DNA of 64,000 nt, from contig DASXEJ010000359.1 in NCBI GenBank assembly GCA_036490175.1, positions 40,193-104,192 on the forward strand, given 5' to 3'. A program made the translations under genes and the position numbers. Positions 27,694 to 35,929 of this stretch are shown one piece after another. Every line of letters begins with the position of its first letter. The stretch's first letter is position 1. The notes beneath the pieces are model-generated. The model was given only the letters and a program-made list of their open reading frames with translations, was not told the origin of the DNA and made no database searches. Origin of the DNA: Pirellulales bacterium (GTDB lineage Bacteria; Planctomycetota; Planctomycetia; Pirellulales; JACPPG01).

Positions 27694-27828
27694 GCGCTGA
27701 GTCTCTGCTTGAACGGCGTCGCAAAGGCTGTTTCTTAGAGCGCTTATTCTACGATCCGCACTCGTTTGATCGCCAGCAAACCCTGGCGAGCGTCGTTCGC
27801 TTCCGGCCAGCAGGACGATTTTGCATCG

Positions 27829-29250
27829 TCAGGCGATGACTCCGGCGATCGGCTCGCCGCCGTGCGCGATGGCAACCGGTCGACCGCCGAGATCGGGTAT
27901 CGTCAACTGGGGGTCGATTCCCAGCAGGTGATAGATCGTGGCCACAACGTCGCCAGGCGACACAGGATCGCGAGAAGGGTATGCGGCATGCTTATCTGTC
28001 GCGCCGAACACCATACCGGAACGGACGCCGCCGCCGGTCAGAAGGCTGAAACCGCACTGCGGCCAATGATCGCGGCCCGCCTTCGCGTTGATCCTGGGGC
28101 TGCGGCCCATTTCTCCCATTACGACAACGAGCGTCGAGTCGAGCAATCCTCTTTCGTCGAGATCCTGCACCAGCGCCGGATAGGCCATGTCGAGAATCGG
28201 CAGGTTTTCGTCCCGCAGCATGCCGAAATTATTTTCGTGCATGTCGTAGGAATGCCCGTTGGCGCCAAAGATTTCGGCATGGACGCTGACGAACGTTACA
28301 CCCGCTTCCACCAACCGCCGGGCCGTGAGCAGGCAAGACCCGCTGAGGTTGCGGCCGTAGCGATCGCGGACGTGATCGGGCTCTTTCGAAATGTCGAATG
28401 CGTCACGCGTCTTGTTCGACGACAGCAACGAGAACGCTTGTTGGCTATGCTTGCTCATCGTTTCGATCGAGTTTGTCGCATTGATCGAACGAAAATGATC
28501 GTTGAGCTGCTCGAGAAGCGACCGCCGGCGATCGAGCCGATCGATGTTCATCTCGGGCAAAGCGTCCAGCGACGGCATCATTGGTGCGCCAATCGGACGC
28601 ACCGGATCATAGTTCGCCACTCGCGGTTTGCGGTCGAACGTCGGTGCGCACAACGAGAAAAAAGGATCGTACTGCCGACCCAAATATCCGCCGTACGGTC
28701 CCGGCCGGCGAATCCCCTCGCCCCAGCCGGGATAGCACGGCATGCAAACCGCGCCGGGCACGCTCGAGTCATGCATCCCCAGGTATTGGCAAATCGCTCC
28801 AATATCTGGTGGGTCTGTGTTCTTGGCCGCGACTTGAGCGGGGTCGCCCCCCGCAAAGCCGGTCAACATGGCCAATGGATTGTGCGCGTTATAGTTGTGC
28901 GTCACTGTGCGGATCAAGCTGGCGCGGTGCATCCAGCGGGACGTATTGGGCAAGTGTTCGCAAACCGACAACCCTGGCAGCGACGTAGAGATTGGCCTGA
29001 ACTCGCCGCGAATCTCTGCCGGCGCATCCGGCTTCATGTCGAACATGTCCATGTGACTGGGCCCCCCCAGCAGATTGAACATGATCACGCTCTTCGCCGG
29101 CCCCTGGCGCGATGCGGGACTGCGTTCCTTCGCTTGCAATAGGCGCGGCAGGGTCATGCTGCCAAACAACGACAGCCCGCCAATACGCATCAGTTCACGA
29201 CGTGTGATTCCATCGCAGAGGCGCGTCTCTCTGCCCAGAAGTCTCAGCAT
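27829..29250 (-). CDS. DUF1501 protein, Tat-exported
   Basis: 473 residues from ATG 29250, chosen because the twin-arginine leader TRRELMRIGGLSLFGSM follows within about 20 residues; the open frame upstream has unlikely composition. Family blocks: VIMFNLLGGPSHMDMFDMKP, LIRTVTHNYNAHNPLAMLTG, a Cys-rich insert (SVPGAVCMPCYPGWGEG), DRYGRNLSGSCLLTARRLVE, MGEMGRSPRINAKAGRDHW and a C-terminal TIYHLLGIDPQLTIPDLGGR. In contrast to the other two DUF1501 genes here it has no PSCyt2/PSD1 gene directly beside it; the PQQ-like gene starts 135 bases downstream. Exported, activity unknown. Confidence 0.92.
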   Translation of the reverse strand: MLRLLGRETRLCDGITRRELMRIGGLSLFGSMTLPRLLQAKERSPASRQGPAKSVIMFNLLGGPSHMDMFDMKPDAPAEIRGEFRPISTSLPGLSVCEHLPNTSRWMHRASLIRTVTHNYNAHNPLAMLTGFAGGDPAQVAAKNTDPPDIGAICQYLGMHDSSVPGAVCMPCYPGWGEGIRRPGPYGGYLGRQYDPFFSLCAPTFDRKPRVANYDPVRPIGAPMMPSLDALPEMNIDRLDRRRSLLEQLNDHFRSINATNSIETMSKHSQQAFSLLSSNKTRDAFDISKEPDHVRDRYGRNLSGSCLLTARRLVEAGVTFVSVHAEIFGANGHSYDMHENNFGMLRDENLPILDMAYPALVQDLDERGLLDSTLVVVMGEMGRSPRINAKAGRDHWPQCGFSLLTGGGVRSGMVFGATDKHAAYPSRDPVSPGDVVATIYHLLGIDPQLTIPDLGGRPVAIAHGGEPIAGVIA

Positions 29251-29498
29251 CGGATTGCTCGCAAGGTTTTTCGGCGGGCGGGATTCGGCGGAATGTTTGT
29301 CGAACGAGGCCGTCAGCTTAGGGGGCGAACGGCCGATGGTGGGCAACCTGGTCCGGCAACGCCACGATTGTAACCGCTGGCAGCCTGAAATACAGCACGA
29401 GGCAAGGTCCCGCTGCTGGCGAGGCCGGCTCGGCAACTGGGATCGGTTTCACGCGGCTTTGTCGTTTAGTTGCTGCGATCTTCGCCACGACGATGTAG

Positions 29499-30458
29499 CT
29501 AACTGCTGACTGCCCGGCGGCGGCGACCGCTCAGCAGGTAAAGGTCCGCCCGCAGTTGCCACAAGGGATCGTCGCTGGGCTCCAAACCGTCGACGCGCGG
29601 GATCGGATCAAAAATGATTTTGCGAAACTCTGCGTCCTGGTCGTCGACGCGTTCGGACAATGCGATCGTACCCAAATTGATTTGCGATCGGCCGTCGGGC
29701 CAGGTCGTAGACGGATCGTTCACATCGTCACCCGGCTCGGCCAGTTGTACCGAAACGTGGAACTTGACGGGTCCTTGTTGCAGTCGTGCGGAAAACTCCT
29801 CGATCAGGAAGTCGGAAGATTTTCGGGATGCCTCTTCGGCAGAAAGATAATCCGTGCCCGCCTCGGGCCGAATGCGGTAGCGGCCAAAGCGCGATGATCC
29901 TGAGCGATTGGTAAACTTCAGCGCCGAGACGCCGAAGAACGCCTCGCGCGCAAAACTGGTCGGAATCGGCTTGGGGGCGACGGCAAATCGCATCGCTGCG
30001 GGATGCGCGAGCAGGAACTCGTCGAGTAATGTTGGCTTGGGCGCCGTCGGCCCGCTGGCGGCCAAGGCCCGCACAAATTTCAGGAAGTCTTCGCCGTTGC
30101 GCGTAGGAAAGCCATCGAACGAGTGCGCCACGATGTCAGTATGCACGTGTTCGGCCAGATAGAAACGTATCGCCATGCCACGCGGACTGGCAGCGGCCGG
30201 ATCGTTATCGGGTACCGTTGGCACGCCGGCAAAATCGGACAACCGCACGACAACAGGAGTCGACATTCGCGCGATATGCGGGGCGCGTGTCAGGCTTGCT
30301 CCCTCGGGTGCCGGGTTAAAAACACCGCGACACATCAGCCCCTTGGCATGCACCGCCCGAAAACCAGGATGCATGCCGAAAACGCTGTCGAGGCCATTCA
30401 ACAGGTCTTCGGCCAATTTATTGTGCGGGGCCGGGCGAGGCTCGTGATGAGATGTCAT
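29499..30458 (-). CDS. Catalase-family haem peroxidase (SrpA-like)
   Basis: 319 residues from ATG 30458, preceded by CGGAGA. This is the short catalase core. The distal His is in FRAVHAKG (His37), the Asn region in SFDGFPTRNGEDFLKF (about 113-128), and the proximal haem ligand in LRADLY (Arg303...Tyr307), the usual RxxxY arrangement close to the C-terminus. Length near 320 matches the SrpA/catalase-related peroxidase group rather than the 480-residue true catalases. No signal peptide. It would use hydrogen peroxide or organic peroxides. It lies 126 bases downstream of an exported CxxCH protein gene on the same strand; co-transcription is plausible. Confidence 0.88.
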   Translation of the reverse strand: MTSHHEPRPAPHNKLAEDLLNGLDSVFGMHPGFRAVHAKGLMCRGVFNPAPEGASLTRAPHIARMSTPVVVRLSDFAGVPTVPDNDPAAASPRGMAIRFYLAEHVHTDIVAHSFDGFPTRNGEDFLKFVRALAASGPTAPKPTLLDEFLLAHPAAMRFAVAPKPIPTSFAREAFFGVSALKFTNRSGSSRFGRYRIRPEAGTDYLSAEEASRKSSDFLIEEFSARLQQGPVKFHVSVQLAEPGDDVNDPSTTWPDGRSQINLGTIALSERVDDQDAEFRKIIFDPIPRVDGLEPSDDPLWQLRADLYLLSGRRRRAVSS

Positions 30459-30584
30459 GGCAATCTCCGTTTTAGGTGCACCGCGCTGCCGCATAAACGG
30501 CGCGGAACAATTCTATCACTCGATCATCGCGCTGGTATCTTGTTCGCTAGAGCGATGGAGTCTTGTAGCCGAATATTCTGGATT

Positions 30585-32030
30585 TCATTTATCCAGCAAT
30601 TCGAAAAGGCGCCGGTAGCTCTCGTCGGCCGTCTTCCACTTTACGGTGCGAGCGGGATGGGGGCTGGCTGCGCCCGCAGGGAGAGTGTGAGAGACGCCCA
30701 GCGCGGCGCCGGAATCGATGCTGGCCGTATTGACCATCGAGCCAATCGATTGGCGACCGGTCTGTGCGGCTCCGGAATGACAAGCGCGACAATCGGCGGC
30801 CAGTCTGAAGTACCGTCCGCGCGAACCCCAGTCTGGCGCCGCTTCATTTTCAAAAAGCACGCGATAGACCGGCAGGTCGTCCGGCTCGCGATGCAAGCCG
30901 CCGTGGTGCATCCCGCCCTCGGCGAGCGCGAGGCGTCGCTTGAGGGTGTACTTCGTGGCATTCACGCCGTTGCCCATGTTGGTGGCGGGATCAGCAGTGC
31001 CGCTGCCGTTTTTGAACATCAGCAGGCGGACCGATTCGACAAGCGGCGTGGGCACCAATTGTAAATTTGTATCAAGCGCGATCAGGAATTGCAGCAACGC
31101 GACTTCGGCTCCAGCCGGTAATTCAGGCGCGTCCGGCGTGAGCGAGATGCTGCCGTGTTGAGCCGATGCCCGCCAGTCTACGCCCTTGGCATCGAGTTCT
31201 TTAAGGTAGTTTTCTAGTTGCGACCGCCCGCCGGGGAAACGACAAAAGACCCGGAAGTACGAACGCCCCTGAAAGGCCCGCATGTGCAAGAACACATAGC
31301 GTCGTTCCACATCTTCCGAACGCCGCGCCTGGTAGAAGTCCAGCTCTTGCCACTCGTCGTCGCCGGACAGAATCCGCGGCGGGAGATAATCGCGCGTCGG
31401 ATCAAAGTCATGCGTCGCGGCAAACCGTCCGGATTGAATGGCCAAGGCATAATTATCGGGAAGCGTGGCCAACGTTTCGGCCGGCAGCGCCAGCGCCTGA
31501 ATCGTGCGAGCCAGCTTGCTGCAGAGTTCGTCGCGGCGGTGACGAGTCTCGAAATCTCCACGGCGCCCGACATGGCCGATCATCAAGAAATCGAACAAGG
31601 TCCACAAATCGTGTTGCAGCAGCACCCGCTTCAGTGGATCCGTGGAGAGCTTCTCTCCGCCTTGCCCGAGAAACTGATCCAACAACTCGTCGAGCTGCGC
31701 AACATTGGCTGGTTCGTCCCAATAGGTGGTCCCTCCCCATCCGAAAAACTCGATCCGGTCCCCCCCTTCGATCCGCGCGACAGGAGGTCCGCTTCTGTGC
31801 GAGGGGAGCAGACTGGGGCGGATGGTGACGGCCGCAAACAGTCGATTCCAGAGGTGCTGCGGATCGGCGTCGAACAGCGGCAGCGGCTCGGCCGAGCGGA
31901 GCGATCCGGCCAACTCGCCGGTGTGATAGTAAGCGGGATCCTGCTCCTCGATCTCTGCCGCGGAAATTGGCAACGGCATTTGCGCCAGGGCCAGCAGTGT
32001 CCCGATGATCAGAATTAGCGCAGTTCGCAT
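30585..32030 (-). CDS. Exported protein with one c-type haem motif, unknown family
   Basis: 481 residues with a clear signal peptide (ALILIIGTLLALAQMPLPISAA). The only recognisable motif is CRACH at 414-418, the CxxCH binding site for a single covalently attached haem, about 65 residues from the C-terminus. The rest is unfamiliar: LWTLFDFLMIGHVGRRGDF around 145, PDNYALAIQSGRFA, FLHMRAFQGRSYFRVFCRFP, and EGGMHHGGLHREPDD with several histidines that could supply a second haem ligand. The layout (large unknown domain, then a late haem site near conserved His residues) is compatible with a periplasmic redox partner. It precedes the catalase-family gene on the same strand, which hints at a shared oxidative role. 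Confidence 0.82.
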   Translation of the reverse strand: MRTALILIIGTLLALAQMPLPISAAEIEEQDPAYYHTGELAGSLRSAEPLPLFDADPQHLWNRLFAAVTIRPSLLPSHRSGPPVARIEGGDRIEFFGWGGTTYWDEPANVAQLDELLDQFLGQGGEKLSTDPLKRVLLQHDLWTLFDFLMIGHVGRRGDFETRHRRDELCSKLARTIQALALPAETLATLPDNYALAIQSGRFAATHDFDPTRDYLPPRILSGDDEWQELDFYQARRSEDVERRYVFLHMRAFQGRSYFRVFCRFPGGRSQLENYLKELDAKGVDWRASAQHGSISLTPDAPELPAGAEVALLQFLIALDTNLQLVPTPLVESVRLLMFKNGSGTADPATNMGNGVNATKYTLKRRLALAEGGMHHGGLHREPDDLPVYRVLFENEAAPDWGSRGRYFRLAADCRACHSGAAQTGRQSIGSMVNTASIDSGAALGVSHTLPAGAASPHPARTVKWKTADESYRRLFELLDK

Positions 32031-32499
32031 GGCAGGTTTCCCGATTTATTTGTCCACGTCTCGCGACCCATTGAAGAACCTCTTTGCCAGCGCCGGCAGG
32101 ACAGCCGCATTCACGCAGTGATAGGCGGATATCAAATAGTCGAAATGTCGCACGGGGCTTTCTGCGTTGGCTCTGTCAGTCAATCGCGATGGATCACCGT
32201 TCAGCGTTGACAGTCATGCTGGCGATATGGATGCTAACGAGGGCGTGCCCAACAGATTCTGCACGCATGTGAGCTCGCTACGCGAACATCCGATGGTACT
32301 TTCGCGAAGCGGGACATGCACTCGGTACTTGAACGACAACTCACCGTAACGCAGTACATGAGCCGACTGCAATCCTGGTGGGAAGCAAGCAGATACGAGA
32401 AGCGGGCGGCGACGCGGCTCAGACGACCGGGACCACGTTCTCGTTCGCTTGCCAAACGGTAGGTAATTTCCAGGTTATAGGCCACAGTCGCGAGTTGCA
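32031..32499. other. Intergenic region between divergent genes, nothing recognised
   Basis: About 470 bases between the divergent CxxCH-protein and DUF4239 genes, so promoters in both directions are expected. No gene, repeat, RNA or clear promoter pair was identified. Short open frames on both strands lack motifs. Confidence 0.45.
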
Positions 32500-33303
32500 A
32501 TGATTTCTCTGTACTGGATCTACGAGATTCCGAATTGGGAGCTGTTCCTGTTGATGTTGGGCGTGTTCGCCTTCGGCTCGCTGGGCGGGCTGTACCTGAC
32601 ACGGCCGCTCGTGCGGCGCATGGTCAACGGCTCTGATAAGTACAACGATCTCACAAACTATTACTTTGCGGCGATCGGCGTACTGTACGGCTTGAGCCTG
32701 GGGCTGATCGCCGTGGGAACGTGGGAGAATTTCAGTGAAGTCGATGCCAAGGTTGCGATGGAGGCCAATTCACTCGGAGCGCTCTATCGCGACATCGATG
32801 GTTATCCGCCCGAGCTGCGACAGGACGCGGAAAACCTGCTGCGCGACTATGCGACGGTGGTGATCGAAAAAGAATGGCCCGCGCATCGAGAGGGGAATGT
32901 GCTCGACGCGGGTGAAGTCATTCTCGACGAGTTCGAAAACAAGATCATGTCCTTCGAGCCAACTCGCGAAGTCGAGAAGATCGCCCACGCCGAGGTGATC
33001 AAGAGCCTCAGCGACCTGGTGGGAAACCGCGGCTTTCGTGTCCAATCGGTCAACGTGGCGCTGCCGGGCGTTTTGTGGGGCGTGGTACTGGTGGGGGCCA
33101 TCATCAATATCGGCCTGACCTACTGCTTCTGGGTAGACAACCTGCACCTGCACTCATTGCTGGTGGTCGCATTTGCGTCCATGTTGGCCATGCTTATCTT
33201 TCTGACCGCCGCCATGGATAACCCATTTCGCGGCCAGTTCAGCGTCTCGCCCGATGCACTGCAATATGTGCGCGATCACGTAATGACCACGGCCGGCAAA
33301 TGA
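32500..33303 (+). CDS. DUF4239 (bestrophin-like) membrane protein
   Basis: 267 residues. Two N-terminal membrane helices (ELFLLMLGVFAFGSLGGLYL and FAAIGVLYGLSLGLIAVGTW) and two C-terminal ones (VLWGVVLVGAIINIGLTYC and LLVVAFASMLAMLIFLTAAM) frame a soluble middle of about 120 residues, and the tail DNPFRGQFSVSPDALQYV is the hallmark end of the DUF4239 family. The family is distantly similar to bestrophin channels, but no transport activity is known for these bacterial members. Ribosome-binding sequence is weak. It converges with the M56 peptidase gene 35 bases downstream. Confidence 0.85.
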   Translation: MISLYWIYEIPNWELFLLMLGVFAFGSLGGLYLTRPLVRRMVNGSDKYNDLTNYYFAAIGVLYGLSLGLIAVGTWENFSEVDAKVAMEANSLGALYRDIDGYPPELRQDAENLLRDYATVVIEKEWPAHREGNVLDAGEVILDEFENKIMSFEPTREVEKIAHAEVIKSLSDLVGNRGFRVQSVNVALPGVLWGVVLVGAIINIGLTYCFWVDNLHLHSLLVVAFASMLAMLIFLTAAMDNPFRGQFSVSPDALQYVRDHVMTTAGK

Positions 33304-33318
33304 GCGAACCACTTTAGA

Positions 33319-33334
33319 TTGCCCGCGCGGGCAA
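33319..33334. terminator. Perfect 16-base palindrome between convergent genes
   Basis: TTGCCCGCGCGGGCAA is its own reverse complement and lies exactly in the 35-base gap between the DUF4239 gene and the M56 peptidase gene, so a transcript from either side would form a hairpin with an almost closed GC stem. No strong T-run follows on either side, so it may aid termination or block read-through rather than act as a classic terminator. Confidence 0.4.
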
Positions 33335-33338
33335 CCCG

Positions 33339-35291
33339 CTATTGATCTTTCACTCGCTCAAGAACGTAGATGTAGGACGGCACGTCTGACGTGGTTTTAA
33401 ACTCCGTGGGCCTCGGCAATTCGGGTTTGTAGGCATAGCAGATGGTCAATTGATCCCCCTTCAATGAGCAGATGCCTTTCAATGTCCGATCGCCCAATCG
33501 ATCTGCTGAAAGATCGACCGACATCGAATCCTTGTTTGGATCGAATATAAGTCGGTACTCCGCAGTTCGTCGATTGGGCCGCATCCATTTGTTGTCGCGA
33601 ATCTCGTCTTCGATGCCCACCGCCTGCTGCTCGTTGCGACCCGAGAATTCACAACGGACGATTTTCCATTTCCCCTGTATCTGCTCTGGTGCAGGCCGGA
33701 CACCGGCGTTAGCAACTCCGGATCGTGGACTCTTGTCATTGGCAACCAGGTCCGCAACGACGTTTTTCACGCGCTCGAGCACGTATAAGTACCCTCTGAC
33801 TTGGGGCGTCGTTTTGAATTCCGTGGGTCTCGGCAGATCGGGATTATAGGCGTAGCAGATTGTCAGCGTATCGCCATCTAAAGAGTAGATGCCTGGCAAA
33901 GTCTTCTCGCCCAAACGGTCTGCCGCAAGGTCTACCCAGGTCGGATGCTCAGTCGGGCCCAGCTGCAATCGGTATTCGGCCGTTCGTCGATTGGGCCTGA
34001 TCCATTTGCCGTCCTTGATCGTATGCTTGACGCCTAGGATATTTGTGTCGTCTTGACCAGAAAACTCACAACGTACGATCTTCCATTCGCCTTGCAGCTT
34101 CTCTTGTGCACTCTTGGCGTCGGCCGTGGAAGAAGGGTCCCCATTGTCGTTGGCCTGCAACCGGCTTTGGAGCGTGATGCCCGTCCCAGGGACGAGCAGT
34201 ACCAATCCCGCCGTGAAGGCGATCCGCGAGATCCAGGAAGCCCGTCGATGGTTCGTCTCTGCGTACTTCATGATGGACTCCAATCGTAAGGAAGTGACTT
34301 CCAGGGCCCGCACCCCTGGTAGAGCCATGACGGGCCGCAACCGCCCCTTCAACTCGAGGACGTTCAACAGCGTGCGTGCATAGACCACGGGCTTGCAACC
34401 GATACCCGAGAGGACTTCTTCGTCGCAGCAACGCTCGCGCTCGCGGCCGGCTTGTTGGTTTGCCCACCACACCAGCGGATTGAACCACCAGGCCAGTTGT
34501 GCCACGAGTTGCAGCTTGCTCGCAAAGACATCTCCTCTGCGCAAGTGAATCAATTCATGCGCAAGGATAAGGTCAATTTGGTCGGCTGAGGCGCCGGATA
34601 ACAGTGGCTCGGGCAGCAGGATCGAGGGGCGGAAAATGCCAAAGGCCGCAGGGCCGATCGGCCGGCTCGTCACGATCAGGCGCACCTTGCGATCGATACC
34701 TAAACGTCGCGATAGGTCGCCGAGTGCCGCCGTGTATCTCTGATCGACAGAAAGGCTCGACCGGCGAATCAATCGAGCGCACACGAGTTGCTTCGCCAGC
34801 ACGTATCCTGTGCCGATCATCAGCCCGCCAGACCAAAGCACAAACAGTGCCAGGCGAATGCGGCTCCAATCCGTACCTCGATCGACAGACATGCCTATCT
34901 GATGGTCGCTGGCTAGCGCCGGACGTGGGCTCATGGGATCCGTCGCCGGCGACTCGCTGGACGCGCGGCGCACATCCCCGACCACAGCGGGTTGCGTCGT
35001 TGCCGTAGATTGGGACGCTGCCGTGGATCGCGCCGCGGTCGCAGAGGGAAGTACAGTGATGGATTGCGCTGTCGTAGTGTCCCGCAGCGCCCAACTAAAT
35101 AGTCCTGTCGGGCTGCTCCATACTGGCGGCACGATGGACTTGATAATGACCAGCATCCAAAGTGCGTAGGCTACGCGAGGTTGTTTGCGACAACAGAACG
35201 TGACCAAGGCCGCGACGCAGACCGACACGACGGTGACTTGCCAAATCTGGAGCCACGCCAAAGGGCCGAGAGCATCAAGGGAGACCGTCAT
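33339..35291 (-). CDS. BlaR1-like M56 membrane metallopeptidase with two TIGR03067 domains
   Basis: 650 residues. Membrane helices at about 16-34, 41-58, 147-167 and 357-374 bracket an M56 peptidase domain: HELIH (245-249) is the zinc motif and ERCCDEEVL (286-294) the conserved third-ligand region. In BlaR1/MecR1 a penicillin sensor domain follows; here the C-terminus instead has two tandem TIGR03067 domains (about 396-508 and 535-648), each with GxWKIVRCEFSG, PNRRTAEYRL, ADRLG and LPRPTEFKTT. The two copies are very alike, indicating a fairly recent duplication. The gene overlaps the BlaI-type repressor stop by 4 bases (ATGA), so the pair is translationally coupled. Probable role: sense an extracytoplasmic signal, cut the repressor and derepress the operon. 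Ligand unknown. Confidence 0.9.
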   Translation of the reverse strand: MTVSLDALGPLAWLQIWQVTVVSVCVAALVTFCCRKQPRVAYALWMLVIIKSIVPPVWSSPTGLFSWALRDTTTAQSITVLPSATAARSTAASQSTATTQPAVVGDVRRASSESPATDPMSPRPALASDHQIGMSVDRGTDWSRIRLALFVLWSGGLMIGTGYVLAKQLVCARLIRRSSLSVDQRYTAALGDLSRRLGIDRKVRLIVTSRPIGPAAFGIFRPSILLPEPLLSGASADQIDLILAHELIHLRRGDVFASKLQLVAQLAWWFNPLVWWANQQAGRERERCCDEEVLSGIGCKPVVYARTLLNVLELKGRLRPVMALPGVRALEVTSLRLESIMKYAETNHRRASWISRIAFTAGLVLLVPGTGITLQSRLQANDNGDPSSTADAKSAQEKLQGEWKIVRCEFSGQDDTNILGVKHTIKDGKWIRPNRRTAEYRLQLGPTEHPTWVDLAADRLGEKTLPGIYSLDGDTLTICYAYNPDLPRPTEFKTTPQVRGYLYVLERVKNVVADLVANDKSPRSGVANAGVRPAPEQIQGKWKIVRCEFSGRNEQQAVGIEDEIRDNKWMRPNRRTAEYRLIFDPNKDSMSVDLSADRLGDRTLKGICSLKGDQLTICYAYKPELPRPTEFKTTSDVPSYIYVLERVKDQ

Positions 35292-35671
35292 TGTGGTTCT
35301 TCCTCCAGTCGATCCAACAGTTCGCGTAGCTGTCGCATCTCGTCGCGCGATAAACCGCGATCGTTGACCATGTGCTGAAAGAGCGGCAGGACCTGGCCGT
35401 CGAACAGTCGGTTGAGCAAATCATCCATCAGCTCGCCGATGACCTGCCCGGGCCGGACGGTGGGCCTGTAGACGTTGCTTCGCCCCTCGCGCTTTGTCTT
35501 GAGATACCCTTTGGCCTCCAGCCGCCGTAAATAAGTCTGCACTGTCTTGAAGTCGAGCCCTCGCTTGTCGGGCAAGGCATCCAACACCTGGCGCACGGTG
35601 GCGCGGCCTAGTTCCCACACGATCCGGGCGACCTCAAGTTCTGATTTAGCCAGCACGGGCCTTTTAGGCAT
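35288..35671 (-). CDS. BlaI/MecI/CopY-family transcriptional repressor
   Basis: 127 residues. The winged-helix domain is clear: LAKSELEVARIVWELGRATV (7-26), the recognition helix region DFKTVQTYLRRLEAKGYL (40-57), and the wing TKREGRSNVYRPTV. The C-terminal helices (LMDDLLNRLFDGQVLPLFQH) dimerise in this family. BlaI-type repressors are inactivated by proteolysis through their BlaR1/MecR1 partner, here the M56 protein encoded by the overlapping downstream gene. Start ATG 35671 has GAGGA 9 bases before. Two near-palindromic sites upstream are likely operators, so it should repress itself. Confidence 0.93.
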   Translation of the reverse strand: MPKRPVLAKSELEVARIVWELGRATVRQVLDALPDKRGLDFKTVQTYLRRLEAKGYLKTKREGRSNVYRPTVRPGQVIGELMDDLLNRLFDGQVLPLFQHMVNDRGLSRDEMRQLRELLDRLEEEPQ

Positions 35672-35692
35672 CGTTGCGAATCCTCATATATA

Positions 35693-35729
35693 CGTTCATT
35701 TGAAAGCCATAATAACTTTCAATTGAACG
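35693..35729 (-). promoter_or_regulatory. Paired palindromic operator upstream of the BlaI-type gene
   Basis: CGTTCATTTGAAAG (35693-35706) and CTTTCAATTGAACG (35716-35729) form an inverted repeat with one mismatch, separated by 9 bases. Each half is itself a near palindrome (TTCANTTGAA), with centres 23 bases apart, about two helical turns. They lie 22-58 bases before the repressor start codon, in an AT-rich stretch that also contains TTGAAA and TATTAT/TATATA promoter-like boxes on the minus strand. Best read as two dimer sites for the repressor; inferred, not proven. Confidence 0.65.
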
Positions 35730-35929
35730 CCGTCAATAGCGCGTCGACAATACGCCCCATCGACCGATCGGAAATCCCACCACCCCGGCGCCCGCCAATC
35801 GACCTGCCTTCCGCTAACAACCAATTTCGGAGGCGCCATCGCGCAGTGGTTTCGGCTAGGATATGTGGCCGGTCGCTACTCGATTCCCTTTGAAATTCAC
35901 TGGCCCGCGCTGTTTTTTAGGACCACATC

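Noticed and set aside
27766..29142. 458-codon open frame antisense to a DUF1501 gene
   Set aside because: The DUF1501 protein on the minus strand has a Tat signal and all family blocks; the plus frame has none.
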